From the NCBI GenBank assembly GCA_013397455.1, contig VYZB01000225.1, positions 1,039,446 through 1,103,445 on the forward strand: DNA of 64,000 bases. The letters run 5' to 3'. Source of the stretch: Crotophaga sulcirostris (taxonomy: Eukaryota > Chordata > Aves > Cuculiformes > Crotophagidae). The translations under genes were made by a program, and so were the position numbers. Under the pieces are notes generated by a model. The model had not been told where the DNA came from. It searched no databases and saw nothing but the letters and a program-made list of their open reading frames with translations. How positions within the stretch are numbered: the first letter of the stretch is position 1; each line of letters begins with the position of its first letter. This document shows positions 23,761 to 36,737 of this stretch, piece after piece.

Positions 23761-26700
23761 CCAAGGTTTGCTCCATTTCTGTTTTACCTGGAAGGCCAAG
23801 GAGGCACCATTGTCTTGCCTCCCTCCAGCCCTTTTTCCTTGCAGGGTGCCCTCCCTTCTTCAGTAAAGCCTCAAGACATCTGTCTTCTCTTAAGTGGGTG
23901 AGTAAATCAAAGCAAACCACTTACTGGTCTCTCAGAGCTCCATTTACTGCTTGAGATGTGTGCACCATTTATCCCTTCAGCTCGTTCCAATCAATGCACC
24001 CCACTCAGTCATTTGGCAACATATTTGTTTGTTCTTCTGACTTAGTGGTTGAGCTCAGTCTCAGGACAATGTCATGGAACAGAAGAATCTGTCAGAGGGT
24101 CCTGGATTAGTGGGTTTTGAAGAATAAAAAAGTCTTCAGGATATTCAATAATTGTTAAAGCCTTTTCTTGCTGGGCTATAGGTTCATGTTCAAGTTTTTC
24201 TTCCTTAATAAAATAAGACATTGAGACATGAAAAAGGCAAAGAGGAAGAAAGCTCCTTCTCTGCCTCACCGAGCTGTCTCTAAGCCTGACTTATCCCATC
24301 TTTGAGTAGCACTGCTTTCCTGATGAGCACTCAGGCAACTATGGGGTTGTCACTGAAATTTCTGCATCTGCCTCATAGACACGCTTAAGCAGAATTATTC
24401 TTAAATCTGTTGAACTGTCCTTTAGTTTATAGTTGAGTGAAATAGCCTAGGAAACCTTCCAGATAAAGGAGTGTTTGAATCAAAAATCTTTGGCTACCCT
24501 GAACTGGATTTTTGAGAGATACTGAAGGTAATTAGCATGTTGACTGACTTGAATCAGAAAAATTCTTGCTTTCTAAAGCAATTTTATTTCTCTGTGTATT
24601 TCATTTCTTGAACTTGCAACATACATTGAATACAAAATCTGTGTGATGCATCCATGAAATGTGCCTGAATTCAGATACCAATATTTCCAGTGTTTAGAGG
24701 TTCCTATGCATTGTCCCCAGAAGTTGGACTGGCAGACATACTGGAGGAAAAACTCAGGGATTTTGAGGACGTGTGAGGGTGCGGGAGAACAGAAAGGAGA
24801 GTGACAGTTTCAGGTTCAATCTGTTTGTCACAAAGCATGTGGGAAATCTGACACGAGAGTGGAAATTCTCAATGTAGCATCTTCTCGGGCTCCCTACAGG
24901 CTTTGGTGTTCAGGTCAGTTAGCTGAGATTCTGCTCATGCTCCTGAAGAGCAGGTCGTATTTGAAGCCCAGTTTTGCCATTGTCTGGCACCAGCATACCT
25001 GCGGGGCAGTGGCAGCAGGTTTTTAGCAAGAACTCCAGTGAGCTGGAGCTGCTGACTAGTGGTCATGGCTGAATGCCAAACTCCCTTGCAGATCCGCTGA
25101 CGCTGACATGGACCAGAGGTAGCTGCGGAGTGTGGTGTGCTACGTGTTGCTCTCTGCCCTCACTAAACTCTCCTGCCCTGTGCTGATAAAAGAGCTCAGG
25201 AAACACTGCCAGGCTGATCATGGTTCAGTTGTGTCAGGCCTGGTACAACTGATGTGAGTCATGGAAGATAAGAGCAAACATGTAGGAACTTTTCCCTTTC
25301 AATTTGATTAATCCCATTAACTGCTCAAATTTTAATAGAGAGACGCTGCAATCACAAGGTATAAAATATTTTCTAAAGCTTGAAAGGGACATTGGCCACT
25401 GCTCCACACATTCTTGGGTGGCCACACTGGCATTACGAAGACCCACATCCACCAAAGATTCATCCTGTTGCACACTGGATCACCAAGGGTTCCCCTATGA
25501 AGCCTTGGGAGCATGTAAGAGTCTGGAAGAATCCACATGGAGGGTAAAAGGAAGTGTGGCCTCCACAATGACATGAAAATTGGCTTGCACATTGATAGAG
25601 AACTAGCCAGCAGGAAGAACAGAGTAAAACCAATTCACAGTATTTTTGGATTATGTGAATTTGTGCTGTGAATTCTGACCTTTTTAGATGTCTTCGAAAC
25701 ACAGTTTTGTTCTCAATGGCTTTCATAAACCATTATCTAGATACTGTGTACACACCAATTCCCAGACTCAAGGGGTGTGGAAGGATTAAGGAAGAGCAGC
25801 TCAGGGATATTTAAAGAAATCTGAAGGTATGCATGAGAAGTGTGTCTGAAAGGTTTCGTTCTATTAGGCAACTGCTTGGTTTTAGACACCTGTAGAGGTT
25901 CTGCACCCAATATTGATGTCATAGTGTCTTGTGGTTGTCTACCCCGGAAATGTGGGTAAAAAAACTTCCCTAAAACCAGTTCCTGTTTTTCTTTTCCATT
26001 TCCATTCTTTTAAGGTTCTGCAAAACATGTGACTAGCAATGACTCACATCTTGATGAAATGGCAAATACGGACAGGAATTTTCCAGAGTGCCATTTCAGT
26101 ATCACTTCGTTTGGATTTGACCATATAAATTACATTCCAGAATATCAACAGTTATCACTCCCTGACCCTAGGAGACAATAAAGGAGCACAGGATGACCCA
26201 GTCGCCACTGTGCAACTGCCACCCTACATCTGGCCGGGGATATAACACACAAAGACATTGACACTCCTTGTTACTGAAAAAGATGAAGCAAGCAAAGCTC
26301 ACAGCTACAAGATTGGGGTCAAAAGGACAAGGAAGCTTTTTGTTCTTTCACACAAGAGCCGTGGGCTTTCCAAAAAAGCAGAAGGTGAAGATTCTTATGA
26401 CCTAAACTAGCCTGACCAGTTTCCTCAACTAGGAAGGCCCCATATTTTGTTCCCACAGTTCTGACATGAATCTGGAAATTTTGTACTCCTTTGTACCCAC
26501 AGTCCTTTTCCAATTGATATATTTGGTCTTGTGTAAGAAACTGTTAGAGACATCTTAGATGTTTCCTACTCAAAGGTGTAAAGTGAAGAGGGCAGTCAGT
26601 AATGGATGTTGGATGTGCAATAGAGCGTAGCATTTGCAAGATCTTCCAAAGGCAACAAAGAGAAAAATTACCTTATACATATCACATTAAATGTTCTCTC

Positions 26701-27763
26701 TTTAAAGGATAATTACAAAAGAGTTCCAATTTGCTACCTGTGGGTTCACTAAGCAAGAGTGTCTAAACTCATCAGGTAGTTTGGCCAAAGTCTTCAATGA
26801 AAACTCTGTTGCGTGAAAATCGTCAAGTAGTTACATTCAATCCAGGAAGTCAGGCAAGACAGTGATGGGGGAAGTTTCCTTGGCTGAAGTGGAACTGCAG
26901 GGACAAACATCTCCTTAAATTCCTCTTTGTAAAATTTGGCTTCTTCTTCTGCATAATTTCAGAGATTTAAGTAATTTTATGATTTTATACTGCTTCATTG
27001 TCTTTGTTCATTTTGATTATTTGACCTCGGTTAGAAAGCAGAATCACGTTTTCCTCACTTGGCGATTAAAGTAGTCTTCTCAGCACCAAGACTCTTAAGG
27101 TCAGAGCTGCATACAGTTTCCTCCTGGTTGTCTTGTCAGACCCACACAGTTTTTGGGCAGTCCAGTAATAAATATTTAATCTAGCAAGGTCCATAGGTTT
27201 TCAACTCCTCATTTGTCAAAATATTCTAACCTCTCTTAAAAGAAGACATTTAGTTCAAATGTCGAAAAGCAACAAAAATAGCCATTTCCCCTGCGATGTC
27301 ATGGGGTTAGAGACAATTAAGGATGGTGAGGAAAGTTGATAACAAAATCAGAGGAGTCTCAGATGTTTTGTGACTGATGCTCTAAACCCATTGACCTCTC
27401 AGTTAAAGAACGTTACTGCTCACTTTAAAAATGCTAAATTTTTCTTTAGTTCTTATAGTTATACAAATGTTTTAGTCTAGAAGAAAGATTTGGAATCTGC
27501 AGATAATTCAGATTTTCAACTGCAGGAGGAAAGTGTTGTTAAAAGGCTAACAGAGATCTTCTATAACCCACATAATTGGGGTCTTCTATGACCCAAAAAG
27601 GTGCAAATGGAGACCAAACCCATGAATATTTGACTTGTGTTCATCCATGAAGAATTCACAGCTATTAACGAAGCCCATGATTTTTAAGGGGAGATGACAG
27701 TTTCTGAGCAAAATATTCTAGAAGCTGAGTGCTGTGAAGATTTTCTAACACAGATTATTTAAG
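23761..27763. other. Unannotated sequence, no gene seen
   Basis: About 4 kb with no recognisable gene, RNA or confident repeat. The segment 24950-25200 is somewhat richer in G+C. Open frames on both strands around 25230-25730 overlap one another and match nothing I know. Confidence 0.5.
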
Positions 27764-27964
27764 ATGGTTGAAGCTTTTCCCAATGCTTCCATTGCTTTAA
27801 AGGCCTTGTCCAGTATTCCTCTTTCGTTCACAAATGAAAAGCTTGATGGAGCTCTCACTTCTGTCTGTTTGGAAATGAAATATCCCTTTCTCATGTCTAC
27901 ACTAGAATACACTAGAATGTCTGAAGTCTGCTTTCCTGAGGAGCAAAACTACATTTTGGGTTGA
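27764..27964 (+). pseudogene. Possible fossil of a hAT-type transposase C-terminal region
   Basis: An open frame of 66 codons contains, near its start, EAFPNASIALKALSSIPLSF. This resembles the well-known stretch before the hAT dimerisation motif (pattern FPN..IAL+.LL.IPV+). A few residues later NEKLDGALTSVCLE resembles the downstream pattern (N/Q)E+L.GLA.LSIE of the same domain. The conserved block normally between them (the SAERSFSKLK-type segment and following helix) is missing, consistent with an internal deletion of roughly 20-25 residues. A stop codon lies just upstream in the same frame. The resemblance is judged from memory of the family pattern and the fragment is short, so chance remains possible. 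If real, it is an inactive remnant of a DNA transposon. Confidence 0.28.
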
Positions 27965-28716
27965 TCCATTTTTACGAGTCAGTTGAATCCACAGTGATTG
28001 AATGTGCCCAAAAACATCCTAAATTCTGTGAAATGACTGGTTTGATCCAGACAGAGAGAAAAATAATAATAAAGGCATTACAGAGTGAATCTCTAATTGC
28101 TCCTCACCTGTTCCCAAAAGCCCTCTTTAGAAACTCCAGGCCCCCTGCAATGTGTCTGACAAGTTTTGAGCAGATGAGGCAAAAATGCTTCCTGGGAAGT
28201 CTTTGGAGAGGGGAGGTAAGCAGACTCCTAACAGCCCCAGACATCCACTGGCAGCACCTTTGGGGTCATGACCCAGAGATTTATAGCCTTTGTTTTTACA
28301 CATTCCTCCCTTCTGATGCATCTGCTGTGGTGACACCTACCCTGTGCTTGGAGACACTCTCTCTTCCCCACTGGCAGCTATGTTTTCATCACACACCCAG
28401 TGGAGATTTTCAGACTTTTACAGTCTTCTATCTCCCCACTCACTCCTCTTTGCACTTGAGCATCCTGTTCAGCTAGAAAACCCCTCACAGTGAGGAGACT
28501 CACTGGGAAACAGCAATCACAAACTTTCCAGATTGATTTGAGCTCTTCTTCACCTCCTTTTTTTCTCCCTTTATCTCTCAGTTTTCAGGAGATTCATTCC
28601 ATTGCAGGCTTATTGGCTTTCATATGCCAAGAATGAATCTCTCCCACTCAGCCTACATTGATAGCTCATCTTTGTGACACTGGTTTTTAGGCCCTAGCTC
28701 AGTCCAAGTTCATTAC
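27965..28716. other. Unannotated sequence, no gene seen
   Basis: An open frame of 171 codons (27961-28476, +) crosses this segment. It has no recognisable domain, its start overlaps the stop of the preceding frame and its composition resembles its surroundings, so I do not call it a gene. Confidence 0.45.
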
Positions 28717-28742
28717 TTCTACCATTTTGCAAAATGGTAGAA
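28717..28742. repeat. Perfect 26-bp palindrome
   Basis: The 13-base arm ttctaccattttg is followed immediately by its exact reverse complement caaaatggtagaa, with no spacer. The symmetry stops at both ends (c before, a after). It can form a cruciform or hairpin. No larger repeat or gene context explains it. Confidence 0.97.
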
Positions 28743-30693
28743 AGCACAAATTCCATAATGGCTTGTGACTATGAGTTAAGTTCAATATAGCTGGCAGCTT
28801 CTCTTAGGCAGATCTGCAACAGAACTGACCTCATTGACTGAATGAATCACTTGTCCCCCACGGGCAGGAATGTTTCTTCCAGGACAGGATCGAATCTGCT
28901 TTCTTAAAAAAGCACTCTCAGTCCCAAGCAGGGAGTTGGAAGCTGCCTGAGCCCCACACCTGTCTTGTAGATAGTTCCTAGGCCTGCCAGGCATTCACCA
29001 TTCAAAAAATACACATTCTTCATCAACTTGAGCTGAACTTTGGCAAAAGTTGCGGGGGGAGAAAAAAGGAGGGGAGGAAATCAAGGGGTTCAACTGGAAG
29101 TTTTTGTTAAACCGTTGACAGAAATAAATATTCAAGTCTGTCCATTTTGGCTCAAGTGTATTTGTTAAAAGTGCCAGGGCTAGAACTTCTACCTCATACC
29201 AGTTTTTTTATTAACAGCATCATCCCAGCATCTTTAAGTGAAAGAATCAAGAAGTGCTTTGGGGGTAGAAAAATGTCAAATGAACCAGTCTGGCCTCAAA
29301 ACAGAGCCTGTTTCCACTAGGTTTTTGAGGGGGCATATGCCCTCCGCATCCCAGAAGTATTTCCCAACTGCATCAGGCCAGGGGTGGTCAGGGGCTGAGG
29401 TGGACATTTAGACCTGACAGCTAAGCACATGTGCATGTAAGCCCAGCATATTCAGAACTTCTAGTGGTCAAGGTTACACTCCAACGTGGGGTTGTGACAC
29501 ACTGCTCAAACCGGCACTGGACAAATCAGACCGGATTCGTGGTGGGGCCCTTGGTCTGTGCTGATCACCAGAATTTCACTGGGGTTACATGGAGAGATGA
29601 GAGCTCAAGAAAGCCTGATATATCCCAGCATTGCAGTGTATTTTCAGCAGCAGACATAGGAAGGAACTCTTTACATACTTCCGGCTACACTTGGATTTTA
29701 TTTAGATATTTATGCCTTGATTATGCCAAAAGACATAAATAAGTCATCTGTTCCTGTGGTCATGGTTAAGAGATTCTGCATCCAAGACTTAAATATTTTT
29801 GCATGCCTGATCCATACCTCCCATGTGCAAAGAAGGCTTTAAGCTCTTTTTAGCTGATGAGACATGAGCAGGTGGTCCAATTGTGAACAAAATGTCAGAA
29901 TCCCTTCCCAGGTACAAACCCCCTCTTAGAGAGACAGTCAAGCTATGCTGATAAACGTCAACTAGCCCCAGGCACCACCAACCCCCAAATCTCTGCTTTC
30001 ATTGCTAACATTAACTCTAATTATGTTCATCCTAAATCTCCTTCCAGTCTGTTTTCATTACCTTCATTCACGTTACTTTACTATCGCTTGTCCCTGCTTG
30101 CTGGTCTGATCCACTATCAGATCTATTAGCACATTTGATGCAGTGTATTATGTTGCTAATCAGCTGCCAAGTGGCACTTCTGTTCTCCTTGACCTGCAAT
30201 GTAGCTGATACACTTCAGATGCAAATTTCTTATACTGGAAAACAGCTTCTTGCCTGTTTCCAGTGCATTGCCAAAAGCCTATTCCTCCTTCATTGAGGTC
30301 AGCCATCAGAATAAACATAAATTCTGATATATTAGTGGGAAGTTGTCCCTTACACCACACAACCAAATAGCACGCATGTTAGACAAGTCATGTAAATAGG
30401 GTACCTTTGTTGGATTTCCAGGGGCTCTTGTGGCCTAGAGGTCTGCAAAAAAAAAAAAAAAAAGCAAGTTCGTTTCTGCAAAGATGCTCACTCTCCATTT
30501 AACTGATCTTTCTCACACCTAGAGAGAACTCTGCTGTAAACATACATAGGGAGATGGTAACTCTGCTGTCTGCAGTGTGGTCACATACAAAGTGGTAGGA
30601 TAGCAAAGGCCTTTTCCCTGTTTCAATTCTTCTCTGCTGCACAATTGCATTGCCTGCAGAGTACATTAGGGGAACACTGCACCCCAAGGGATT
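28743..30693. other. Unannotated sequence, no gene seen
   Basis: No supportable gene. Contains a G-rich purine stretch at 29050-29090 (gcggggggagaaaaaaggag) and an A17 tract at 30447-30463. Open frames are short. Confidence 0.5.
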
Positions 30694-30772
30694 GGATTTT
30701 CAGATGTTCTGAGCACCCAAGCTTCCCACTGCGAACAGTGGGATGTGCAGGTCCTGTGTGTTTCTGAAAACA
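30694..30772. mobile_element. Ancient palindromic amniote repeat (MITE-like)
   Basis: The sequence has nested dyad symmetry. ttttcaga at 30697-30704 pairs with tctgaaaa at 30763-30770. In the centre tcccactg (30724-30731) pairs perfectly with cagtggga (30736-30743) around a 4-base loop. The left half (ttttcagatgttctgagcac) matches the recurrent amniote repeat whose arms read ttttcagaagtgctgagcac with a central dyad around tcccattg. The right arm is more diverged. The family is common in reptile genomes and persists as decayed copies in birds. I name the family by pattern only. Confidence 0.5.
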
Positions 30773-33700
30773 ACATTTACAATTTGGATCAACATTTTAT
30801 ATCTGCCTGAACAAAACCCTGAAGTCTACTTCAGTATTTCTGGAAGGTGTCTAGGCACTTATAGCTTCCCTTGTGCCCACTGAGTGTTGCACGTTGAGTT
30901 CTAGAAGCAGACAAAGGGCCAGTGTCACTCCTAGGATAAGTGCACTGCTCCCAGTCTGGCTGCCAAAAGGACACATCCAGATCAGAGAGATGTACGCCCT
31001 TCTTCTGAGTGTTTTAAGATTCTGAATATGATTGTAATAAGCTGTGAGATTTTGAGTGGAAGGTGCAATTGAACTGTAGATCATTATCTCTGGGTGGATT
31101 TTATAGGCATTTCTACAGTACTCATGAAATAGATAAGGAAAATCATATTCTCAATTGCATGTGTCATTTCTGTGTGTCCTCATCCAGCTGGCAGAAGAGA
31201 CAGATTTTTAAAGGATACTTAATGAGGTGTTACTATCCAAACATAACATGCAAGTTTGTTTACTGAATTTGTATGTAGAGTATTTACTCATACAGAATTA
31301 TTCTCAAGCACTTTTATATTTAATAAGTACATTTCTGATATTTACCATTCACTCTCATCCTCTTAGTTACTTGGTCCCTACTCAACCCATTCACTGAGAT
31401 CAAAGATTAGCCACCCTTCACAAGGGTCTCTTTTCTTCCATTTTTCAACTTTAGTACTGTAATTTAAGTAAAACATTATCATAGCCTTTCAGAAGAAAGG
31501 CTACTGGGCAGTAGGACAAGCTTTCAGCATGTTCTTTGCTTTCTGAAATCAGTTGAAGGATTACCAGGCTGGAGAAAGTATATTTTAACTGACAAAGCAG
31601 AGAAGAGGAAAGTTCCTGAAAGCAATAGAGAAGACTCAGTAACTCCCTTTGCATGAGAGCAGAAATTAAATCAAGACCTTCTTTCATCTCTGCAAGTCAA
31701 CAGAAAGGGAAAGGAATGGCACTCCAGGTTCTCTGCAGAACACTAATCCCTAAAATTTCTAGTGAGGTTAATAATTACAAATGTTCCTTTTGAATATGAT
31801 AAAACAAGATGTTCCTCATATGAAGTGTGTCTTTCCTGGAACAAACACAAGTGACCACCTCCTTTACAACCAAGGGCATGAGACTCTATCCATGTGAAGA
31901 GCAGTTGTTTGCAGAGATGCATAATATAAACACTGGATATGATTCCAATGGCCTATTAACATGCCAAGTTTTCTTCTTCAGTGTTTGAACCCTCTACAGA
32001 GATTAATAACCTTTGGATGTTTGAGCAGCAGGTCAAATAACTACAGTACATTATCTATGTGTGTTTTATTATTTGTGGTATGTATTGCCTATCCATCTAA
32101 ATTATGGGCTTTAGGATTTTTGAACTTTTCTATAGAAATTGGAACATGTCCTTCATTAATTTTAAGTCAAGTCAATGCTTGTTGGGAGAAGAGAGGCAAC
32201 CATTTAGGAGAAAGAAGTATTTTAAATTCCTACCTTCTTCAGTCACTTTCTGAGCTTCACGTAAAGTTTCTCCTCCTGATGTTTTACTGATTCAGACTTG
32301 GTCAACAAGTGAATGCAAGAAATATGTCTCAGACCCAACCCTCAACTGGCTGTATTTTGCCACTGGTGTGTGGACACTCCCATTCTGTACATTTTAGCAC
32401 TTTTCTGGTGTGGACCCTCAGAAAGTCAGTAGTGAGGAGTGTCATTCGGGGTTACTGTTGTGAGAGGATTAATGCCTTAATCAAGTTGCTTGCTGGGAAG
32501 AAAAATTAGCAGATGCTATGGCGTTTTGAGTGTCCTTCAAAACACTGGTCAAAATTCTTTATGCTCGCTAAGATCAGACACACGTGTGATGGTCCCTATT
32601 CAACCTGTGTTTGCAGTTTGCATATTTCTGTGTAAATGTGTGTCTTACAATTAGCGTGAGGATGTGCTTACAGTTGCTTTTACAAGTCCTCATTCTTGAC
32701 AGTTTTACGGATGTTTGCACTAAGTAGCTTTTAGTGGCATACTGGTGAAACTAGGCACCTTGTTTTCCTTTCTTAAAGGCCCTTGGTTCTAATACCTACA
32801 AAGACTAATCCATTTGCCTCAGCTAATCCAGTCTAAAAGTACTCCAGCGCACTTGAAAGGATGTCCTGTGAGCAAAACATCTCACCTTGAGAATGGGGAA
32901 AAACTTGTTTTGGAGGTTGCTTCCCTCTGAAGCAGCAACTCCAATTGGCTAATCCATTTAACAAAATTAATTAGAGGGCCATGGATTGAGTTTCATGGCA
33001 GACTAAAGCCCAGCTTTCTCAAAGAAAGGAATTCATTGTTGAACCTTTGATGGTCTAAAGGAGGAGAGGTGCATTCATATGTTTTGGGTAACTCCCTCAT
33101 CATTACTAAGATAAAATAAAAAGGCTTTAAGGTTTCTTTCACCAGTCACCCCACAAGTTGGCAATTATATAGGATTAGTAGTATCCCATAAACCTGAGCT
33201 ACCAACAGCTGTTTTATTCATTTGTGTAATGCATTTTATGGTAATAACAAAAGAACCCTTCAGGCTATTTTGTGGTCCATACAGATTTTTAAGGAAGGGG
33301 AGCCCTTATTTTTGTTTGTGTTTAGAGTGGGGACGATGGGCAAAAGGGGGTTTGTTCAGCCAAGAGATTAGCGTGAAAGAATGAAATGAAATGTTTCGGT
33401 CTTGTTCAGTTCTAGTCTAATCAAGCCTACTCTCAAATTAATGAGCTCTTCCCGGGGGGAACATCTCTCGATGCTGGAAGGCAGCAGTCAAGCTATGCAC
33501 TTCTATTTCAAAAAAATGTAAGGCAATATCCTTTTTGGCTTCAGATAAAACAGTGAAAAAAGCATTTTTCATCTTTTAAGGTTTGATTTAATGCTACACT
33601 GACTCCCAGGGTTTGTGTTTATTGGAGGCATTTTTCTAGAGAGCTGAACAAATTGCCAATAATTTGAGGGTTAGTATTCTGGTCTATTTTGGCTCATGGT

Positions 33701-34446
33701 GAATGAAAAGTGTAGGACAAGGAAGTCTAGTAAGGGAAAATCCAGTTATTTTCTGAAAAGGACTTCCTAAACCCTCTTTAGATCATACCAATCTTACTTA
33801 AGTGCCATCTTCTAATAGCCCTTGTTCTCACCCAGTTGTTCTGCATCCCTCTGGCTAGCAGTTCTGAAGTGGTGATTCATCCATGAAGGGAGAAAACTTT
33901 TCTTAAAATGTCTCATTTATCAATGTCTCACAAGATATTGTGAGGGGCTCCTCCTGGGCTGGGTGAAAGCACAGACACAGGTTTGCATTGCCTGAGGGTT
34001 ACAGATCCTGGCTCTGTGGAACAACACGGGTGGGAGAGGCTTCTGGAAGCCAGCAGATTCAGGTCACCTTTAGGCATTCACGTTGCTTAGAGCAAAATCC
34101 ATACATTTGTATAGTAACATCCACAAGCACATTTATACTACCAAAAGCTAAGGCCGGCAGATCTCACACTTGCACAGTAGGAAATGCCCACTGAAGTCTC
34201 ATGTGCAATTGTCATTTGCCCTTTTGTGTGCCCATTATAGCACTTCTGTGAATTATCACAACACATGCTATTTTCCTCACTTGATTTAGCACAAAAGGTG
34301 ACAGGAGCTCACTGAATCTGTGTGTAGTTTTTATTCTCTTGCAACCTCATAATTTCGACAGTGTTTTCAGGTCTTTTCTACTGTTCTCTGAACCCAAGCA
34401 TTGTACTGAACCAAGGTCCGTTCACATATTCTTTGAGTTTCCAATT
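30773..34446. other. Unannotated A+T-rich sequence, no gene seen
   Basis: About 3.7 kb with no supportable gene, RNA or confident repeat. The segment around 33130-33260 (A+T-rich, evenly complex, no repeat character) is the kind of sequence that often turns out to be conserved noncoding DNA, but nothing here proves it. Confidence 0.45.
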
Positions 34447-34540
34447 ATATTTTAAGAACATTCCACAAACATGAGTTAATCTTTAAAACACCCCTGTGAG
34501 ATAAGGCCCTGAAGGATTAAGCCCAAACTTGTCCTGTTTT
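34447..34540 (-). mobile_element. MIR/L2-type ancient SINE fragment
   Basis: The + strand reads ttaagaacattccacaaaca, tgagttaatctttaaaacac and ccctgtgagataaggc. This follows the reverse complement of the MIR/L2 3' region (aagcactttacaaacatt, aactcatttaatcctcacaa, caaccctgtgaggtaggt). The continuation gaaggattaagcccaaacttgtcc resembles the following gaggttaagtaacttgccc block after a deletion. The divergence fits an amniote-age insertion. Confidence 0.55.
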
Positions 34541-34595
34541 CTAATGTAGAAGTGTACAGTCACAGGTGTCATTGTTCCAGATCTAGGCGAGGTGT

Positions 34596-34630
34596 TCTCT
34601 CTCTCTTTTTTTTTTTTTTTTTTTTTTTTT
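34596..34630. repeat. (CT)n followed by a T25 tract
   Basis: Five ct dinucleotides (34596-34605) pass directly into 25 uninterrupted T (34606-34630), the longest homopolymer in the window. It lies about 55 bases beyond the MIR-like fragment and is not obviously its tail. Confidence 0.95.
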
Positions 34631-36710
34631 AACTAGCTGGGTACTTCTGTGTGTCAGGGGAATTTAGGAAAGGAGGAATTCACCATGACTGAAGTCAAAT
34701 GGAAAGTTGCCTCTAAGACCTTTATCTAGCATCACATCAGAACTCACTGGCAGATTCCAGGAGAAAATCAATGGTTCTGGTTGGAGACTCAGGTTCCTCA
34801 ATCTCACCATCATTTGTGCTGTTCACTAAGGTCCCTGCCTCATCTACTGTCCATGTTCCAACTTCTAAGATGTGTGAGGCAATGGCCTGGCTAACAACAG
34901 CCTCCTTCAGCACAAACCATGATTCATTTCCTCAATATCATTCTCAAATAGCGCTAGAGGCCAAAATGCCAGACACTACAATACAGTTCTTCTAACATTT
35001 GCTAACAAAATACCCTTGGATATTTTATTTTTTTTTTTAGGAACAAAATGAAAAATATAAGGCTTCCCACTGGTGGAAACCTAAGTCTCACCTACCCAGC
35101 CAGTAAGACTGGACTTTGAGAGAAACAAGGCATATTTCTACTGTTTGAGCTAAGAGAGGAACTGAGATGGGTATATATGAAGCATTTTCTTCTGTGGGTA
35201 AGCCCTGATGGGATGTGAGGCAAAAGAGTTGCCAGTCTGCAGGGTGGCAGACAGAAGTGGAAAAACTGGCCTCCAAATCTAGAATGGGATATAATGGCAT
35301 CCCAAAGGCCTAGTAATCCATCAAGCCTTTATCCTTGCTACTACCTCCCAGACTGCCTTTTGCTTCTCTCAGGTACCAACCAATACTATCATTTTGTTTT
35401 CAATGTTACAGGATAAGTTGAAAGAGTGAGAGAAAGACTTCTTATTCCTTACCCCATATCGAGTTGTCTTCATCAGCCTCAAAGAGCACTTGGAGATGTA
35501 TGGTCTGATTGTTGGAGGAACTGTCTTTGAGATCACTACGGTGTCCTCAAGAGCTTCACAGCTTGGGAATGTGCAGACAGCAATGCTCAGTTATTTCAGA
35601 AGTTCTCCTTTAGAAAAGCTGTTCCTTGGTCCTTCGCTGTGCTCCCCAGCTCATTTTCAAGTTCCTACACCAAAGCAAAAGAGTACTGCAAACTTCCAGA
35701 GGGAATAGATGAAAAAACTATTTTAAAGTTATTAAAATTATTTTTTTCTTCATGTTTCATCCCTTCAAAATAATGGAACTCTGCGTGCTAGAACATTCCC
35801 CAAAATGTTCAGGCAGAGGAATACACCCAACATGGAAAATTCCAGTAGAGACCATTGCAAGACCTTGTTACCAACTGATTGTAATTTCACCAAACTCTAA
35901 CAGATAGAGACAGGCCACTGCAGCAATAACTGCTGGTTTTAGCTCCACCTGGAATGATTGCAGGAGCTGATATGGTTGAGTGGTGCCACATGTTACTTTT
36001 CCTGGAAAACAGAACTTTTTCTTAGTAAATGGTAATGTGACAGGCCACAGTTGTGTTTTAAATAAGTGGTTTTACACTTGTAATGAGCTGTAAAACTGGA
36101 ACTAAACAAGGAAATCAGTATGACAAAGTCACAGAGGTTTTTTTTTCCCAGAAAGGACTGCAATGCCTAAGAAACCTGGCTTCCTGCAGGCCAGGGTCAA
36201 CAAGCTTGGAAGCTCAAGGTGCCTTCATCATGGGCAGCACAGCAGGGACTGATTTACAGGCAAGGCATGTTGGTGTAAACCAGAATATAAGTTTATAAAA
36301 TGGCAACAGGAGTGCAACGTGACAGACCCAGCGTCAGAAAGGACTGGGACCAGAATTGGTGCAGTCTGCCTGCAGGCCAGCATGAAGGTGTAAACATTTA
36401 TGGGATGTGGCAAATCAAAATCAAAATGTCTTTCTGCTAAAAGCCTCAACAAAATGCAGCAAGTGTTCTTTTAAAAAAAAATAACCTCCCCTTATTTATC
36501 TGCCTCATCCACATAAGCTTTTAATTAGACCATAAGCATTGTTGCGTAGACAGCTCCCTGAAACTGGAAAACTCCAAGAAAGCTTTTCCAAAGTGAAAGC
36601 TGTATCAAGTTGCCCTTGTTCACAGCATGCCCTTCTGTGGAGAAAGAAGCAAAATTGAGAGTTCAAAGCAGATGACAAACACCAACACACCTGAAATGGC
36701 TTAAGGGCTT
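34631..36710. other. Unannotated sequence, no gene seen
   Basis: No recognisable gene or RNA. A T-rich tract lies at about 35021-35038 and a short imperfect inverted repeat (gaacatt...aatgttc) near 35790-35810. Confidence 0.5.
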
Positions 36711-36737
36711 ATTATTATTGCTATTATTATTATTACT
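36711..36737. repeat. (ATT)n microsatellite
   Basis: ATT units with a single interruption (attattattgctattattat). An A14 tract follows at 36789-36802. Confidence 0.9.

Noticed and set aside
27961..28476. Plus-strand open frame of 171 codons
   Set aside because: No family resemblance and no splice or promoter context. It begins within a few bases of the end of the possible hAT relic but in another frame, so it does not extend that relic.
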